Assembly: GCA_016165875.1 (NCBI GenBank)
Contig: JABBOT010000030.1
Coordinates: 744,001-808,000 of the forward strand
DNA length: 64,000 nt
Direction of reading: 5' to 3'
DNA from: Acanthopleura granulata
Lineage: Eukaryota > Mollusca > Polyplacophora > Chitonida > Chitonidae
Within the stretch, counting starts at the first letter, position 1. Every line of letters starts with the position of its first letter. Shown piece after piece: positions 35,089 to 46,857 of this stretch. The notes under the pieces were generated by a model, which saw nothing but the letters and a program-made list of their open reading frames with translations, searched no databases and had not been told where the DNA came from. Made by a program: the position numbers and the translations under genes.

Positions 35089-35448
35089 TTATGACGAGTA
35101 TTTATGAAATATAATTTCTATTTTATGATACAGGCCAATGGCCTTCAAATATCTTAAGACAGCGTCGCCAGCAATGCTGTCAAACAGATTAAATATAGAG
35201 TTTACTGTGTAGAATCTTTGCCGCACATGGGCAAAGTCTACACAGTCAGCCAGGATATGTTTGATGCCGTATTCAGCACCACATCCAACACACTCGGGAG
35301 CACTGCTCCCATTCAGGATAAAATTGTGTGTTAGAGGAGAATGCCCAACACGGCATCTTGTTAAAACCACTTGGTCTCTACGAGACATACCCAGTGCATA
35401 AGAGTTATGGCCAATGACGGGGTGAATAGCGTGCAGTTTATTACACAC
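35089..35448 (-). pseudogene. Retrotransposon ORF2 C-terminal region
   Basis: About 119 residues including RRDQVVLTRCRVGHSPLTH and ECVGCGAEYGIKHILADC: the Cys/His (C-x2-C...H...C) zinc-finger-like end typical of such ORF2 proteins downstream of RNase H. Confidence 0.8.
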
Positions 35449-35469
35449 CTGTACGTCTCATTCATCCTG

Positions 35470-35742
35470 CTAAAGGCGACGAATATACTTAAGAATATTA
35501 GATTTAAAGTCAGTATATGGGATTTTAACTTTTGATACGGATTTATTTAGGGCAGCCTTTGCCTCCCTGTCCACGACTGTGTTTCCATGGATACCAAAAT
35601 GGCTTGGTATCCAACAGAATATAATATCTTTGTCTCTTTTAATCAATTTTCTATGTAAGGCTAAAATTTGCAGAGTAAGCGGGTTTTTAAATTTATTATC
35701 CTGCGTTGCCAAAAGGCAGGAGAGCGAGTCACTGCATATCAT
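35470..35742 (-). pseudogene. Retrotransposon RNase H domain remnant
   Basis: Contains SDSLSCLLA and IFCWIPSHFGIHGNTVVD followed by EAK, the characteristic H-x-G-x-x-GN-x-x-V/A-D signature. Separated from the next segment by a stop. Confidence 0.8.
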
Positions 35743-36062
35743 TGGCCTCTGGACACGCCCAGAGGAAACATATGATAAGACCAGGAGTATAGCCCTAGCT
35801 TCTGCCGAAAAGATACACGATGAAGACGGAAGACGAAGAGAAGAGACCCGCTGTTCTAAGACAGCCGCAGCCGCAACCCTGTCCCCATCCTTCGACCCAT
35901 CAGTGTATATAAATTTATAATTTAGATAATTAGCCTTAATTTCAGCAAAAGCTTATTGAATTATCAAAGGATTTGTATTGGATTTATTATGTTGACGTAG
36001 AGCAAATATTAGTTTAGGTTGTGGAAGAAGCCAGGGAGGAGACTCCGGAAAAGATTCCGGGG

Positions 36063-36353
36063 CTATCTCCTCTGGCTTGATGTTAGATTCCACAACATCG
36101 TACCGTATACGAAGACAAACGGAGGGATCTTGTTAGGACATTTAGTGTATTTGTACATATGATGGATGAAAACACAGTCGTAGGCAGGGTTTGTTGAGTG
36201 AGCTTTAGGCTTTGTTGCATATTGAAGGCTGAGTTTAATACGTCGGTTACGTAAAGAAGGCTCATTTGCTTCCACGTATAAACTCTCTACTGGTGAGGTT
36301 CTAAAGGCACCAAGGCTGAGCCTCAGACCTTGGTGATACACCGGATCCAACAT
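36063..36353 (-). pseudogene. Retrotransposon ORF2 linker region
   Basis: Starts LDPVYHQGLRLSLGAFRTSP, the usual post-RT segment of this group. A frameshift lies within: the peptide changes frame after about residue 40. Confidence 0.7.
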
Positions 36354-36483
36354 TTTAAGTTATGATTTCCTAGAGGAACCATAAATGATAGACCCATAGT
36401 CCAATTTAGACCTCACCAGAGAACGATATAAATTGAGTAAAGCAGATCGGTCAGCACCCCATCGGTGCTAGACACGACCTTAA

Positions 36484-37680
36484 TTATATCGAGAGCCTTT
36501 GTAATTTAGCTTTAAGCGTTTTCATGTGTGGTATAAAAGATAGTTTACTATCAAATATAACCCCTAAAAACTTATTTTTCCCAACAATCTTGACTGGTTC
36601 ACCACAAAATTTAAGCTCAGGGTCTAGATGAAGTTTGCGTTTATTGCAGAAATGCATACCGACGGTTTTAGACGTAGAAAATGTAAAACCATTGGTAACT
36701 GCCCATTTCTCGATCTTATTGAGACAAAGCTGCAGTTGCCGCTCGATGTTATTCATATTTTCCTCCCGGTAGCACATCAGAAAATCATCTACATATAAAC
36801 AACTTTCAGTACCAGATGTTAATGTTTCTGCCAAGCTATTAATTTTTATGCTGAACAGTGTTGGTGAAAGGATACTGCCCTAGGGTACACCCATCTCTTG
36901 TTCATAAGAGTTCGGAAGAGTGGACCCCACCGGTACCTTAAAGTGACGATCAGATAAAAATTTGGATATAAATATAGGTAATCGGCCTTTAAGGCCCATA
37001 TCCGCGAGGTCTTTTAAAATGCCATATTTCCATGTGGTGTCGTAGGTCTTTTCAAGCTCAAAAAATATTGACACCACATGTTCATTATTAATAAATCCAT
37101 CGCGAATAAAACTTTTAAGTCGAACAAGGTGATCCACTGTGGATCTACCTTGACGAAAACCACATTGGATATTAGATACTAACTTGCTGGTTTCAAGAAA
37201 CCAAACAAGTCTATCATTTATCGTCCGTTCCATAGTCTTACAGACGCAACTGGTAAGAGCTATAGGACGTTAAATATTTGGATCAGTATGATCCTTACCC
37301 TGTTTGGGAACCCGGATAATACATGCCTCCCTCCATGAAGCTGGAAAATTACCAGTTATCCAAATATCATTAAGCAAGTCCTAGAGAGTCTCAAGTGGTT
37401 CAGGTTCTAAATGGTTCAGAAATTTATAATATACGTTATCAGGACCACTTGCAGCATCATGTGCCTTTTTCAACGCAGCTTTTAGTTCTTCGATATTAAA
37501 AGGACGATTATAATCTTCCAAGTTTTTAGAAGAAAAGGGCAATTTAATTTTCTCCTTCTGGATTTGGATATGCTGATAATCTGAAGTATAATTCTCAGAA
37601 GAAGATTTTTTAGAAATTGACTCGGCTAATTTATTTGCTATATCGGATGGAGAATTTAGTATCTTATATCCATCTTTCAA
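36484..37680 (-). pseudogene. Retrotransposon reverse transcriptase, broken
   Basis: Three open segments (37381-37680, 36880-37233, 36484-36834). Visible RT motifs: NIQCGFRQGRSTVDHL, FELEKTYDTTW, the catalytic YVDD box and KFLGVIFDSKLSF. A TAG at 36880-36882 falls in the conserved P-Q-G motif, replacing Gln, so the enzyme cannot be made. Confidence 0.9.
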
Positions 37681-37895
37681 GTGCTGGACTTTTGCTTTAT
37701 TAATTTTGCCCTTACGTTTCTGAACCCTATTCCAGACCTTACGAATAGGTGTTTTTGACGTAATGCCTGAAACGAAGTTCCACCAACAAGATCGTCTCTT
37801 GGGCTTGAGTAATCGGCGAGCCTTAGCTCCAAGAATACGAACCTGTGTTTAAATTATTATCAGTAGGACAATGATTGAACTTGCATTCAGCCCTT

Positions 37896-38789
37896 TTACG
37901 GTCCTTCATTGTCGTACCAGCGTTTACTTTTGGATTTTGGACTGGTCAAGGTCTTATGGATAGTTCTATCTGCAGCTCGTAATATGAGCTCATTAAATTT
38001 AGATATAAGGTCATCTGTTGCATTGAGAGTCTGTGGAGTGATATCAGCCTCACAGAACATCTCAAATGCCATCCAATCTGCTTTATCGAACTTCCACCTA
38101 GCTACACGTTCTAGAGAATTAGAGGTGAGATGCTCTAGGATAATAGGAAAATGGTCACTGCAAACAAAGATCCTCATGAACTCTCCAAGAAAAATCCGAG
38201 AGAAGTGATGATTCGGTGATAGTGAGATCGATAGCAGAATAAATGCCATTACCCGGATGTAAATGAGTATTACAACCATCATTGAAATAACACAGTTCCT
38301 CCTTGGTTAAAAAATCTTCTATTACCTTGCCCTTATTATTTATGTTGTTACTTCCCCATAAAGGTTATGTTAATTGAAATCGCCCATTATTATGAACGGT
38401 GTAGGTAACTGTTCTTTCAAATTATGCAACTGTAAAGCTGACAAAGAAGTGTTCGGAGGAATATGAACCGAACACAAAGTGACTGTCTTAGACAATGAAA
38501 GACGAACGGCCACAGCCTGAAGCTCTGTATCCAGAGTAACAGGACTGTGGATAATATTATTATTTATGAAGATAGAGGAGCCGCCTGCAGCTCGCTCTTC
38601 TCCGTGACAAAATGTACTATGAAGTGAATAATTTTTGAGAGTTATTTTATCTTTGTCAGATGTCTTCAGGTGAGTTTCCTGAAGACAAAGGGCAATAGGA
38701 TTTAATGATTGGACCAGCTGTGTTATTTCCATAAAATTAACCTTAAGACCTCGACAATTCCACTGTATAATTTTGTCGTATGTAGACAT
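37896..38789 (-). pseudogene. Retrotransposon APE-type endonuclease, broken
   Basis: N-terminal ORF2 domain in two frames. Motifs: IIQWNCRGLK, CLQETHLK, GDFN at the end of the first segment (38370-38789), and CSDHFPI in the second (37896-38282). A frameshift or stop lies between 38282 and 38370. Confidence 0.85.
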
Positions 38790-38830
38790 AACGGAGGGAG
38801 GCGTATAGGAGATTTGTCTTTATGTTTGGA

Positions 38831-39307
38831 TCAAGGACGACCCTTCCTTGGAGATCGGCTGGAAGATCTCCCTGGTGCGGGTGATGTATCCATCACATCC
38901 GCATCTGATTTTGAAGGGACAAAGTCCTCCAACGATCCCAACCTGTTAAATGTTTGGACAGGATCTCTTGTGGCCTTAGACAGACGTTCTGTTGGGCCAC
39001 TGGGTTTACTGGTTTTAATATTACTACTTGGAGGTGTATTTTTGGACTTGTTTTTGTCATTATGATTTTTAGAGGACTGAGGTTCGAGTTTATCAGTTTG
39101 TTTTACATTGTTTACTGCTTTTATTTCTTGTACTGAGGTGGTTTGGGTTGAACAAGAGTTCCGGACAGGTTGAGCTAAAGGTTCAAAAGAGATCGAGTTA
39201 GGTTTGTCGTTTCCAATGCGCCAAGTCAAGGAAGTTTGACAGATGTTGCAGCCCGCTTGACTACATTGGCAAACGATGTCCGGTGATGTAGTAGAAACCG
39301 AGGCCAA
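38831..39307 (-). pseudogene. Retrotransposon ORF1 C-terminal remnant
   Basis: About 158 residues, with CQCSQAGCNICQ near the start and a long polar, basic Ser/Pro/Lys-rich region ending SSSRSPRKGRP. Consistent with a nucleic-acid-binding ORF1 tail. A further N-terminal fragment in a different frame lies at 39590-39796. Confidence 0.6.
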
Positions 39308-39821
39308 TTTGCGGTCCTCCTGTTAGGAAATGTTGTTTTTAGTTTTTAAATTGATTATTTTCTTTTTCTTTTGCGATGCCTGAACCTGGGGATACCCAAC
39401 AGGAAAGGCACCAGAGATTCCACATAGGGTATAGTCAAATAGATTTCCTTAATATGCACACCCCATTCCCCACCCGAGCTCCTCCATCACCCACCCAATG
39501 AAGGACGTTGCACATTAGACACGAACTACTTGATTGAGCCTACAGCCACCGTCTCAAACGCAATCCCACGAGCGAAATTTAAGAAAAAATCACTTGTTCT
39601 CTAAAGAGTGTTGATATTGAGAAACTTTGGAACCACGCAGAGGCAAGGCGTGATCAGCCGATTGATCGGAGCGGGTCATCCGACCGCCCGTGTTTGGAGA
39701 AGTAAGGGCCGAAGTGGAGTGTTGGGCGTGAGGATCTCGTAAGATCAACCCGCCCTCAGCCACCAAGATGCCGTCCGCCCCCATCACGGGTCGCAATCCA
39801 TGGCAAACAGGTTGCCCCTTT

Positions 39822-39972
39822 TAGTCGCCTTGTACGACAAGCCCGGGGAGGCTGTGGAACTATTCTGTTCACCGGAACCACACGGGAGAGCCCTAGGTTA
39901 GTTGCCTCGTACGACAAGGTTGCCTAGAGAACTGGGGCCCTATTCTTTTCACTCCCGGGAACCCCACCGTCG
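39822..39972 (-). promoter_or_regulatory. Two imperfect 5' repeats of the retrotransposon
   Basis: Units of 77 and 74 bp (39822-39898, 39899-39972) share TAGTYGCCTYGTACGACAAG and CTATTCTKTTCAC. Tandem 5' units in non-LTR elements often hold the internal promoter. Confidence 0.6.
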
Positions 39973-39984
39973 TTTGGAGTTTGA
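39973..39984. repeat. Target-site duplication, right copy
   Basis: TTTGGAGTTTGA, followed by TATAACTGTGG as in the empty paralogous site. Confidence 0.85.
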
Positions 39985-40420
39985 TATAACTGTGGCCAAC
40001 ATGGTGACATGACTATGATGATGCATTTAAGAAGTCAGTGGAAATGTTCAAGATGATCTAGCAATGATAAGCCACCCCTTTGTGTGCTTGGGTATACCTG
40101 AAGGGGAAACATAAGAACGATTGCTCTGGTTTGTCGTGAACACTACTACATGATGTTGTCATTTAATTGTTAGAGTGAGAGTTCAATAGCCCTACGCATA
40201 ATTACGTCATTGTTTGTCGCAAGCCGGTATGTGGCATGTTAACAATGAAATTTACGCTGTTAAAGAACATTGCACGTAATATACAAACAAAATGGCGTCT
40301 TCAGATCTTTCCTGGCGTCAAAAAAATGCTGACTAATCTAAGAGTAAGGGCTTTTCGAAAAAGGCGGAAACACATCACGACATTGTCTTATCACATGTAT
40401 ATGTTACACATCTATTCTAG

Positions 40421-40480
40421 ATATTTCTCTCCCGACGGTGACAATTGCTCTTGTCGAGAGTGTTGCACCACCTGTAGGAG
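40421..40480 (+). CDS. Gene C stalk exon 2
   Basis: A 60-nt phase 1-1 exon (acceptor TATTCTAG, donor GTAAGT) encoding DISLPTVTIALVESVAPPVG. Duplicate of 34727 shortened by an internal in-frame deletion that removed the N-glycosylation site. Confidence 0.6.
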
Positions 40481-40540
40481 GTAAGTCATAATATCATTGC
40501 ATGGTTTCACCAAACTCGTGTGTATACAACGGGAAAATCA

Positions 40541-40552
40541 TTTGGAGTTTGA
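40541..40552. other. Empty paralogue of the retrotransposon insertion site
   Basis: A single TTTGGAGTTTGA flanked by AAAATCA and TATAACTGTGGCCAACATGG, exactly the flanks of the occupied site. This is the pre-insertion state preserved in a duplicate. Confidence 0.85.
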
Positions 40553-41087
40553 TATAACTGTGGCCAACATGGTGACATGACTATGATAATGCATTGAAGA
40601 AGTCAGTGAAAAATGTTGTGTACTGCGGTAGTACGAATAAATGAATGATTGAATGAATGATTATGGCTTAACGCAACGTCGGCAATATTTGAACCATATG
40701 CGGAGAACACGTTTGAACCGGGAAGTATTGAATGATTTTCGACGTAATGATAACATTCAAAGCCAAATAATGTAGACTAACATTTTTCAAACCAGAACAA
40801 AGCACCACACCTCGGTTAAAAATCGGTGATGTTATCAGATAAAATATAAATGAATACTTTACATGAAAAACAATTGTGCACAAATTCGCACATTCACAGT
40901 GCATGTGTAGAAGTGGTACACAATTCGCAAATCACTGATACACGATCCAGTGTGGATGTATTGCAAAAGTTACAACAATTATGTACTGCAGGTACAATAA
41001 ATTATGTGGGTGTGCAGTTTTGCACCAATAATACGTTCCACTCGTACACAGAGTACAACACATGACCGAGTTAACCTCTGATTGATG

Positions 41088-41345
41088 TTATGTTACAAGC
41101 CGAACATGGAGCACAATACCGTTGACCTGCCCCATTCTATAATGTTCAAGGTGATCTAGCAATGATAAGCCACGACTTTGTGTGTTGCGGTGATCGTACA
41201 CCAAGTGCTTCAGACATGGCCTGCCTACACCACGTACATATTCAGCTCACTCTGCTTTATCATCCATATTCCTTTCTCTCTGTTCCGTGGTTTCCTGCAC
41301 CACACATTTGAAATGTTCTTAATTTAACGTTAAACCCCAATGGAA
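41088..41345 (+). repeat. Interspersed repeat: TTACAAGCCGAACATGGAGC
   Basis: Full copy ending TTTAACGTTAAACCCCAATG. Same family as 32685 and 62225. Confidence 0.75.
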
Positions 41346-42609
41346 TATATAAGTAAAACAATACATTACATGAGGTATTATGTGGATAGCTTTTGTCATG
41401 CACTAACACGCACTAAAGCTGGACGAACATTACTATGGAAAACATTCTGAACAATTAGGTTGAATTCAGTTTCCAGTTGCGAATTTCACTTTATTTAGAA
41501 CGTTCTTCATTCTCCAAAGTCCACATGTGTGGATTGGTATTGGTATGACACACGATAACACCCTTTTAGTTGAAAGGCATAGAAAGAGTAAAAGATTAGA
41601 AACATAATGTTATTGTGCAGCTCTTCAGAAGAAAAATGCTGGAAAAATAGCGCAAAATGTGTCTAAAACTACAAAAAAAGAAATAAGTCTCTTCGATTTA
41701 ACCATTTGCCGCCCATAATATGCTTTCCTGAAAGATATCAGTTTGGGGACAATTCTTTGATAAATATTTATATGTCTTTGATCGCTACTTATGAAACACT
41801 GCAATACTCCAAACGCAGTATTTCAAAGCTGTATTTTATTATTTAAATCCTGTATGCATGTGGAATTTTCATCCTGAATCTCACATCCAGACGAAGAATT
41901 AAATCTCCTGTCATACTTTTGTCAAATTTCAAAAGAATATCCAGTTCAGTGTCCCCTCTTTTTAAATAAGCTATTCCGTAAGAAAGTATGCTTTTCACAA
42001 GCTTTGCTCGAAATAGCTTTTTCTTTATAAACCGAGGCTGTTGCCTATTTGTTGTTATCCGATTCTTATGTTGTTTGCTGCATTTCACAAACCATCCCAA
42101 ATTGTAGACGCACCGATTTGCCATTCCCTGTAATCATTATGAAATGATCCTTGAGTATAATATTTAATTCACGTCACGATATGGCGACCCTTTAAGGCAT
42201 CCGGTTTTCATTCTTTGTTAATCTTGCAGTTTGATGCATTGTGGTTTCTTAATACAGAAAAAACAGTTTAGTAATTAAAAAGTATGGTGATTATCAGCCA
42301 TGGACGCTTGTCCAGTATAAGTGATGTGTTTCTGAAGAAGTACGAAAAAATTTGTTTTGTATTAAAATGGAATAGTTCATTGTTCCACAAGGAGCATCAA
42401 AAGTCAACGAATGCATTCATTTATTCATGACTGCCACAAAGTTTGAACTATTTAACCACCTAATTTTTTAATGGTAATTTTATCTTAGATATACCATGTT
42501 CTCACTAGGTAAATTTTCATAAGATCATTCAAATTCGACAAAGACAGAAACACAACGCGACTTTATCATACATGTATAAAATTTGTATGTTTTGCATCTT
42601 CTTTTCTAG

Positions 42610-42690
42610 ATTATTTTTCGACAACCGCTCCTACAACCTCTCCCTGCACTAGTACCCAGCAGCAGAATGCTGTCACGACTGAGATTGGGG
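42610..42690 (+). CDS. Gene C stalk exon 3
   Basis: An 81-nt phase 1-1 exon (acceptor CTTCTTTTCTAG, donor GTAACT), Thr/Ser/Gln-rich (STTAPTTSPCTSTQQQ). It carries an unpaired Cys, replaced by Phe in the gene E copy at 63682, so it might allow disulphide-linked dimers if expressed. Confidence 0.65.
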
Positions 42691-43080
42691 GTAACTTAAA
42701 CAGACAAATGTCTTGTCAGTACCCTGGTGTATACAACGTGAAATCACCTGGAGGTCGATTAGTGAAATTAAAAAAGTAATAACAAAGATTCCAATTGCAG
42801 CAACCGGACTCTTCAAAGTCATCAAGACCGGGTTATATTATCTGCTTTTATTACACGTTTCGGCATTTGAAGGAATTTTCCTCTGACTGTGATAATTATC
42901 AAATGGTATTTCACCGAGAGTTGGATTTATATTTTTAATTAGAGTGTATTGTTGATGATTGAAAGAAAACTTGGTACATCGAGAAATAGCGAGTTTCTTC
43001 ACATCAGAACATGGCTACTCAAGAAGCGTCAGATGTAACCGTCACTCAATCAGGCATTTGAAACATTTCTTAATAAAAAT

Positions 43081-43132
43081 CTAGGTAAGCAGACGATAAT
43101 TTACTCACGCATCAACGAAGTGGAGTTGACCG
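43081..43132. repeat. Left boundary repeat of the gene C/D tandem duplication
   Basis: CTAGGTAAGCAGACGATAAT and the following about 30 bp recur at 48282-48332, marking the unit border. Confidence 0.8.
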
Positions 43133-43440
43133 CAGTTTTGAACCAGAAAACAGTATATGGTTATCGAGAAAATGAGAACATGCTAAAGCAAAATAAAACT
43201 GACCGACGAATTTAATATATAATGTGAAAGGAAGTGTATCTTACGATACAATTCGATATATTTGAAATAATTATTGGCAGAACTACCATGGGCGAGCCTT
43301 GGCAAAGTGTACGTAGTCACCCAGGATATATTGGCAACGAATATACTGAACGTTAGCTCTAAATTCAGCACATTGGATCTATGCGATAGATATAGGTTTT
43401 GAACACCACCTTTTCCCCTGTCCCCTGTCACCGACTGTAT
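43133..43440 (-). mobile_element. Non-LTR retrotransposon 3' fragment
   Basis: Antisense remnant homologous to the C-terminal coding end and 3' region of the element at 34877 (for example NNYFKYIELYRKIHFL against LRYLKAIGLYHKIEII). Duplicated at about 49438-49850. Confidence 0.65.
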
Positions 43441-43779
43441 TGGGGAAAAGATGCCGGACTTGTTTAGTTCCCGATATCAGGCTAGATTAACATGCATCAG
43501 TCACATTACTCACGCCATCAAATTATCTCTTTACGGTATACTTGAGATGTTCTCCATGTGGTGTTAAGCTAGAATAATGCTGATCTGCATCCCCAGCGAA
43601 AAAACAGCAACCCTTGCTGGCGAACCCTTGGCCGCATGTCCTTAATCCGCCTCCAAACCAACACGATATACTACTAATGGTGAAATGCACATTGATAAAA
43701 TAAAGGTTGCATGTTTACACCTATCCGTGAACAATGAGAAAACACCCAGTCTGAGATTAAATGGTATGTTCTGTTGTAG

Positions 43780-43881
43780 ATTTAACGCCCACAGTTTCAA
43801 CTTCAAGGACACCACCACCAATAACAACAGGGGCAAGACCTGGGTTCTTGACGTCCACTAGCGTGGCTGTTACTGAAACGA
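43780..43881 (+). CDS. Gene C stalk exon 4 (juxtamembrane)
   Basis: A 102-nt phase 1-1 exon (acceptor CTGTTGTAG, donor GTAAGT), Thr/Pro-rich (TVSTSRTPPPITTGARPG). Paralogue of 20267 and 50197. Likely O-glycosylated. Confidence 0.7.
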
Positions 43882-44854
43882 GTAAGTTCGAAATTAGTTG
43901 AACTATGAAATGTCATCATATGTTGTAATCAGAGCAGCAAAGAGTATGTTTTTAACATCCATGTGTTTTTCCTTTCCGGCACATTCTAAGATGAAAGCTT
44001 TGCATTTACAATGGCAAAAGGATGTTTATTATCTATAATTGTCAAGAATGTAGCAATGTGTGGGAGCAGACTGACTGCAAACTTGATTTGTTAGGTGTTA
44101 CATATTACAAGGTTTGGGTTTTTTTCTGTACTGTAAAGCTGAGATCGTGGTTCATTGCCGTCAATGAAACCCTTTCTATGAAATGTAAAATGGACATGCT
44201 GACTTTTGAAAACAGCATTCCTGGTGTCCATGTAATCCGTTATGTGTTGAGTTTTATGATATCGTGATTTTACATTGATTATATTAGTAGTGCAATTCTG
44301 TGTTTGTACATGTATCGTTCCCACTAACGATATTTTTCCATTTTTTTTTGTTCTTGTGTTTTGATTTTTTCATTTTTTTTCGTTGCTTTTTTTTCACCAT
44401 AACTGAATTCAGTTCTGTTTGCGATCTTCTATTTGCGAGTTTAAAGTACTTAATAAAATGGCACAAGTAGCGTGTAAGCGAGAATAATCGCGTGTAATTC
44501 CATCCATGTCAAACGATACAAACGTCTTTCTTAAAGCCCACCAGAGAATGAAATAGAAAAAACAAACCCATTTAATTCCACTATTTAAAGTGTCAAATAA
44601 GGTAGGCATATCCTGACATGATTTGGGCCGTCCCTTGGGACGATTGTTTCATAATGTTTTCTCCAATGCTGGATGTTTAGAATTCTAAGGCTGCTAAAGC
44701 ACAACAAAGTCGATATGACTTTCACACCAAAAGCATGACTAATAGCTGAAAGCACTTGTTATGACGTTCATATGCACAGAGAAACTTCGTCACAGTGTTA
44801 CCCTACTTTCATGATGTTTGAGAGTTTTCCAGTGCCCTGTTTATATTGTTTCAG

Positions 44855-44948
44855 ATCCAGATTCTACATCTCTCGTCATTGGAGTTGCGATAGGATGTGG
44901 ATCAGCCGTTTTGTTGTCTGTCATTATTATTCCTGTGATTTGTATCAT
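44855..44948 (+). CDS. Gene C transmembrane exon
   Basis: A 94-nt exon, phase 1 in and phase 2 out, from acceptor TTGTTTCAG to donor GTGAGT. Encodes PDSTS and then a hydrophobic helix beginning LVIGVAIGCGSAVLL and ending ICIM before the basic run of the next exon. Intact frame, in contrast to the copy at 51292. Confidence 0.8.
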
Positions 44949-45782
44949 GTGAGTAGAAAACAAATCACATTCTAAACCAACATAATTTATCAAACATTAT
45001 AAAATGGCCTTATTTCTAAATTGCAGTCCATTTCTGACTTCATTCAAAACTGAGTACTCGGCACATTGCTTAGTATTTTGTGCTATAAAACCTGAAATTT
45101 TCATTTATTTGTCTTAGATCAACATTTATGAGTTGGTATCGTACTTCAGAAACGTGTTTCAAATTTTGACTTCAATGTACGTCACTAACGACCGTGGAAT
45201 CGGCCCTTGAGCTTGTCCTACGCCGTCCTTCACATGCACTACGTCACCCATCGTGTTAAAAGTATTTAATGTGCAAACGATTGCAAGACATTACACTTCG
45301 GCATTATTCAAAGAAGAACTTTGCAGAAAGTTACTATTAAAAAGTTTCCTTCCATAACTTTGTCCTAGAATATCCGAAAAATATTAACGAAATCGTCTCC
45401 AAGTGTCGACACTCAAGCCTCTATATCGATATAATTGCCACAATTATGCTACAGTATGATTTGTCTTACGCATGTGAGGATGTTATGTAGCCACTGACTT
45501 TGGGTCAGGATGCTCAAAATATTTCCTTCACTTCACTTGTCACATAGGAATACACTCTTCTTGGTATTCAGTATTTTGCCAAGCATTTGTGGCTATCATT
45601 TGTGACTGAATGGCGTGATCCTGTCAGCCTGCAGCCAATGATATTGATCAATTCTATATTGGTTTTTCAGAAAAATGCCCCCAAAAAATTTTGTTAGTTT
45701 TCATTATACTCAGGAATAAGACTTTTCAATAACACTTTTCAAAAACGCTCTTCACTTCCGCAGTGTGGTTCTCTCCTTTAAA

Positions 45783-45860
45783 GGGAGTGTGTGTGGGGGG
45801 TGGGAGTGTGTGTGGGGTGAGGTTGGGTGGAGTTGGGTGCGTTTGGGTGGGATGGTTTTG
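45783..45860 (+). other. G/T-rich tract with quadruplex potential
   Basis: Repeated GTGTGTGTGGGG and GGGTGG words; duplicated at 52219-52290, and the repeat number differs between the copies. Confidence 0.6.
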
Positions 45861-45889
45861 ATGAATATTGGAGTGCCTCTTACCAATGC

Positions 45890-46050
45890 AGCCGGTGTGA
45901 GTTCAAGTTCAGTGCTGGCTTGCTGCCTCTAGAATCGTACGTGTGAAGGTCTGCCGGCAGCCTGTGGATGGTCATGGGGTTTGACAGGCTTCCTCCCACC
46001 ATTGTGCCAGCCGCCGTCCTATCAGTGAGATGTACCCATCAATAAATAAG
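45890..46050 (+). mobile_element. SINE, plus orientation
   Basis: CTTACCAATGCAGCCGGTGT head end, GTTCAAGTTC, core with GGTCTGCCGGCAGCCTGTGG and TTTCCTCCCACCATTGTGCC. Duplicated at 52305-52490. Confidence 0.75.
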
Positions 46051-46857
46051 ACAATAGTGCCAAGGTGACCAAATCCAATCCATTTGTGGCTGGATCGGCT
46101 GCGGTTTTAAGCGAGGAGGCTGGTGAGATACCTGTCAACGGGTGTTGGTTTATTCTCGGTACTCCATTATCGTATGCCTGGGAGAAAAAACTAAGCAATA
46201 TAAGTCCGGCAAAAACCAAACCAATTAGTTATGGGAAGCTCTGCTTGGAGTAATTTTATGTCTGTGATGTCTAATAACTTGCATTTTACACCACTGCATC
46301 TTTTTGCCTAACTTTACTGAACCCATGGAATTGTTATTTCCCGACATGAGCAGTTAGAATAAAACTCTGACTGAGGTTAACTGAAAAGAGCCCGGATTTT
46401 ACCGGTAACGTGTGACCATTAGTCATCTATCACACTGTCGTCGGTGCTATGGTTTTACTCTCTGTGCTGTAGTCTTTTACATGTGGCCGGATATCATTTA
46501 GCAGCTACCACTCTGTCGGCATTCATCTGGCTTTACTATCTGTATGCTGTAGTCTTTTATATTATGTCTGTAGTGTAGATGTGTGTGGTCTAAACCAGCT
46601 ATTTCAGACACGTTAGTTTTTCCAAACAGCGGTGAAGCTGGCTTGGTCACGTCGGCCGATTAAGGGATTTTTATCTCCGTAACTGATCATTGATGAGGAC
46701 ACGGGTTCGAAACCACTAAAACCTTATTCAGCTGCATTGCGTGAGACGGAAAGGTTGAGCTCTCGTTTACTTTGCACATAAACATTGACGGCCCTTATTT
46801 ATGTAAAAAAAATTATTGAAACAACTTTTAAACCCCATTTAAATATTTTAAATACAG

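Larger units (their letters stand above)
34877..39972 (-). mobile_element. Non-LTR retrotransposon (I/Jockey-group, RNase H-bearing), inactive
   Basis: A 5.1-kb element on the minus strand, flanked by a 12-bp target duplication and missing from the paralogous site at 40541-40552. 5' end on the right (two imperfect promoter-like repeats), then ORF1 remnants, then ORF2 with APE-type endonuclease, reverse transcriptase, RNase H and a Cys/His-containing C-terminus. The 3' end on the left terminates in a tetranucleotide tail (ATTCATTC...). The RNase H points to the I superfamily (Nimb-like is possible). Many stops and frameshifts make it dead. It lies in a gene C intron, antisense to the gene. Confidence 0.9.

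Noticed and set aside
39590..39796. Independent minus-strand gene
   Set aside because: It lies inside the non-LTR element near its 5' end and is a remnant of ORF1 or its leader.
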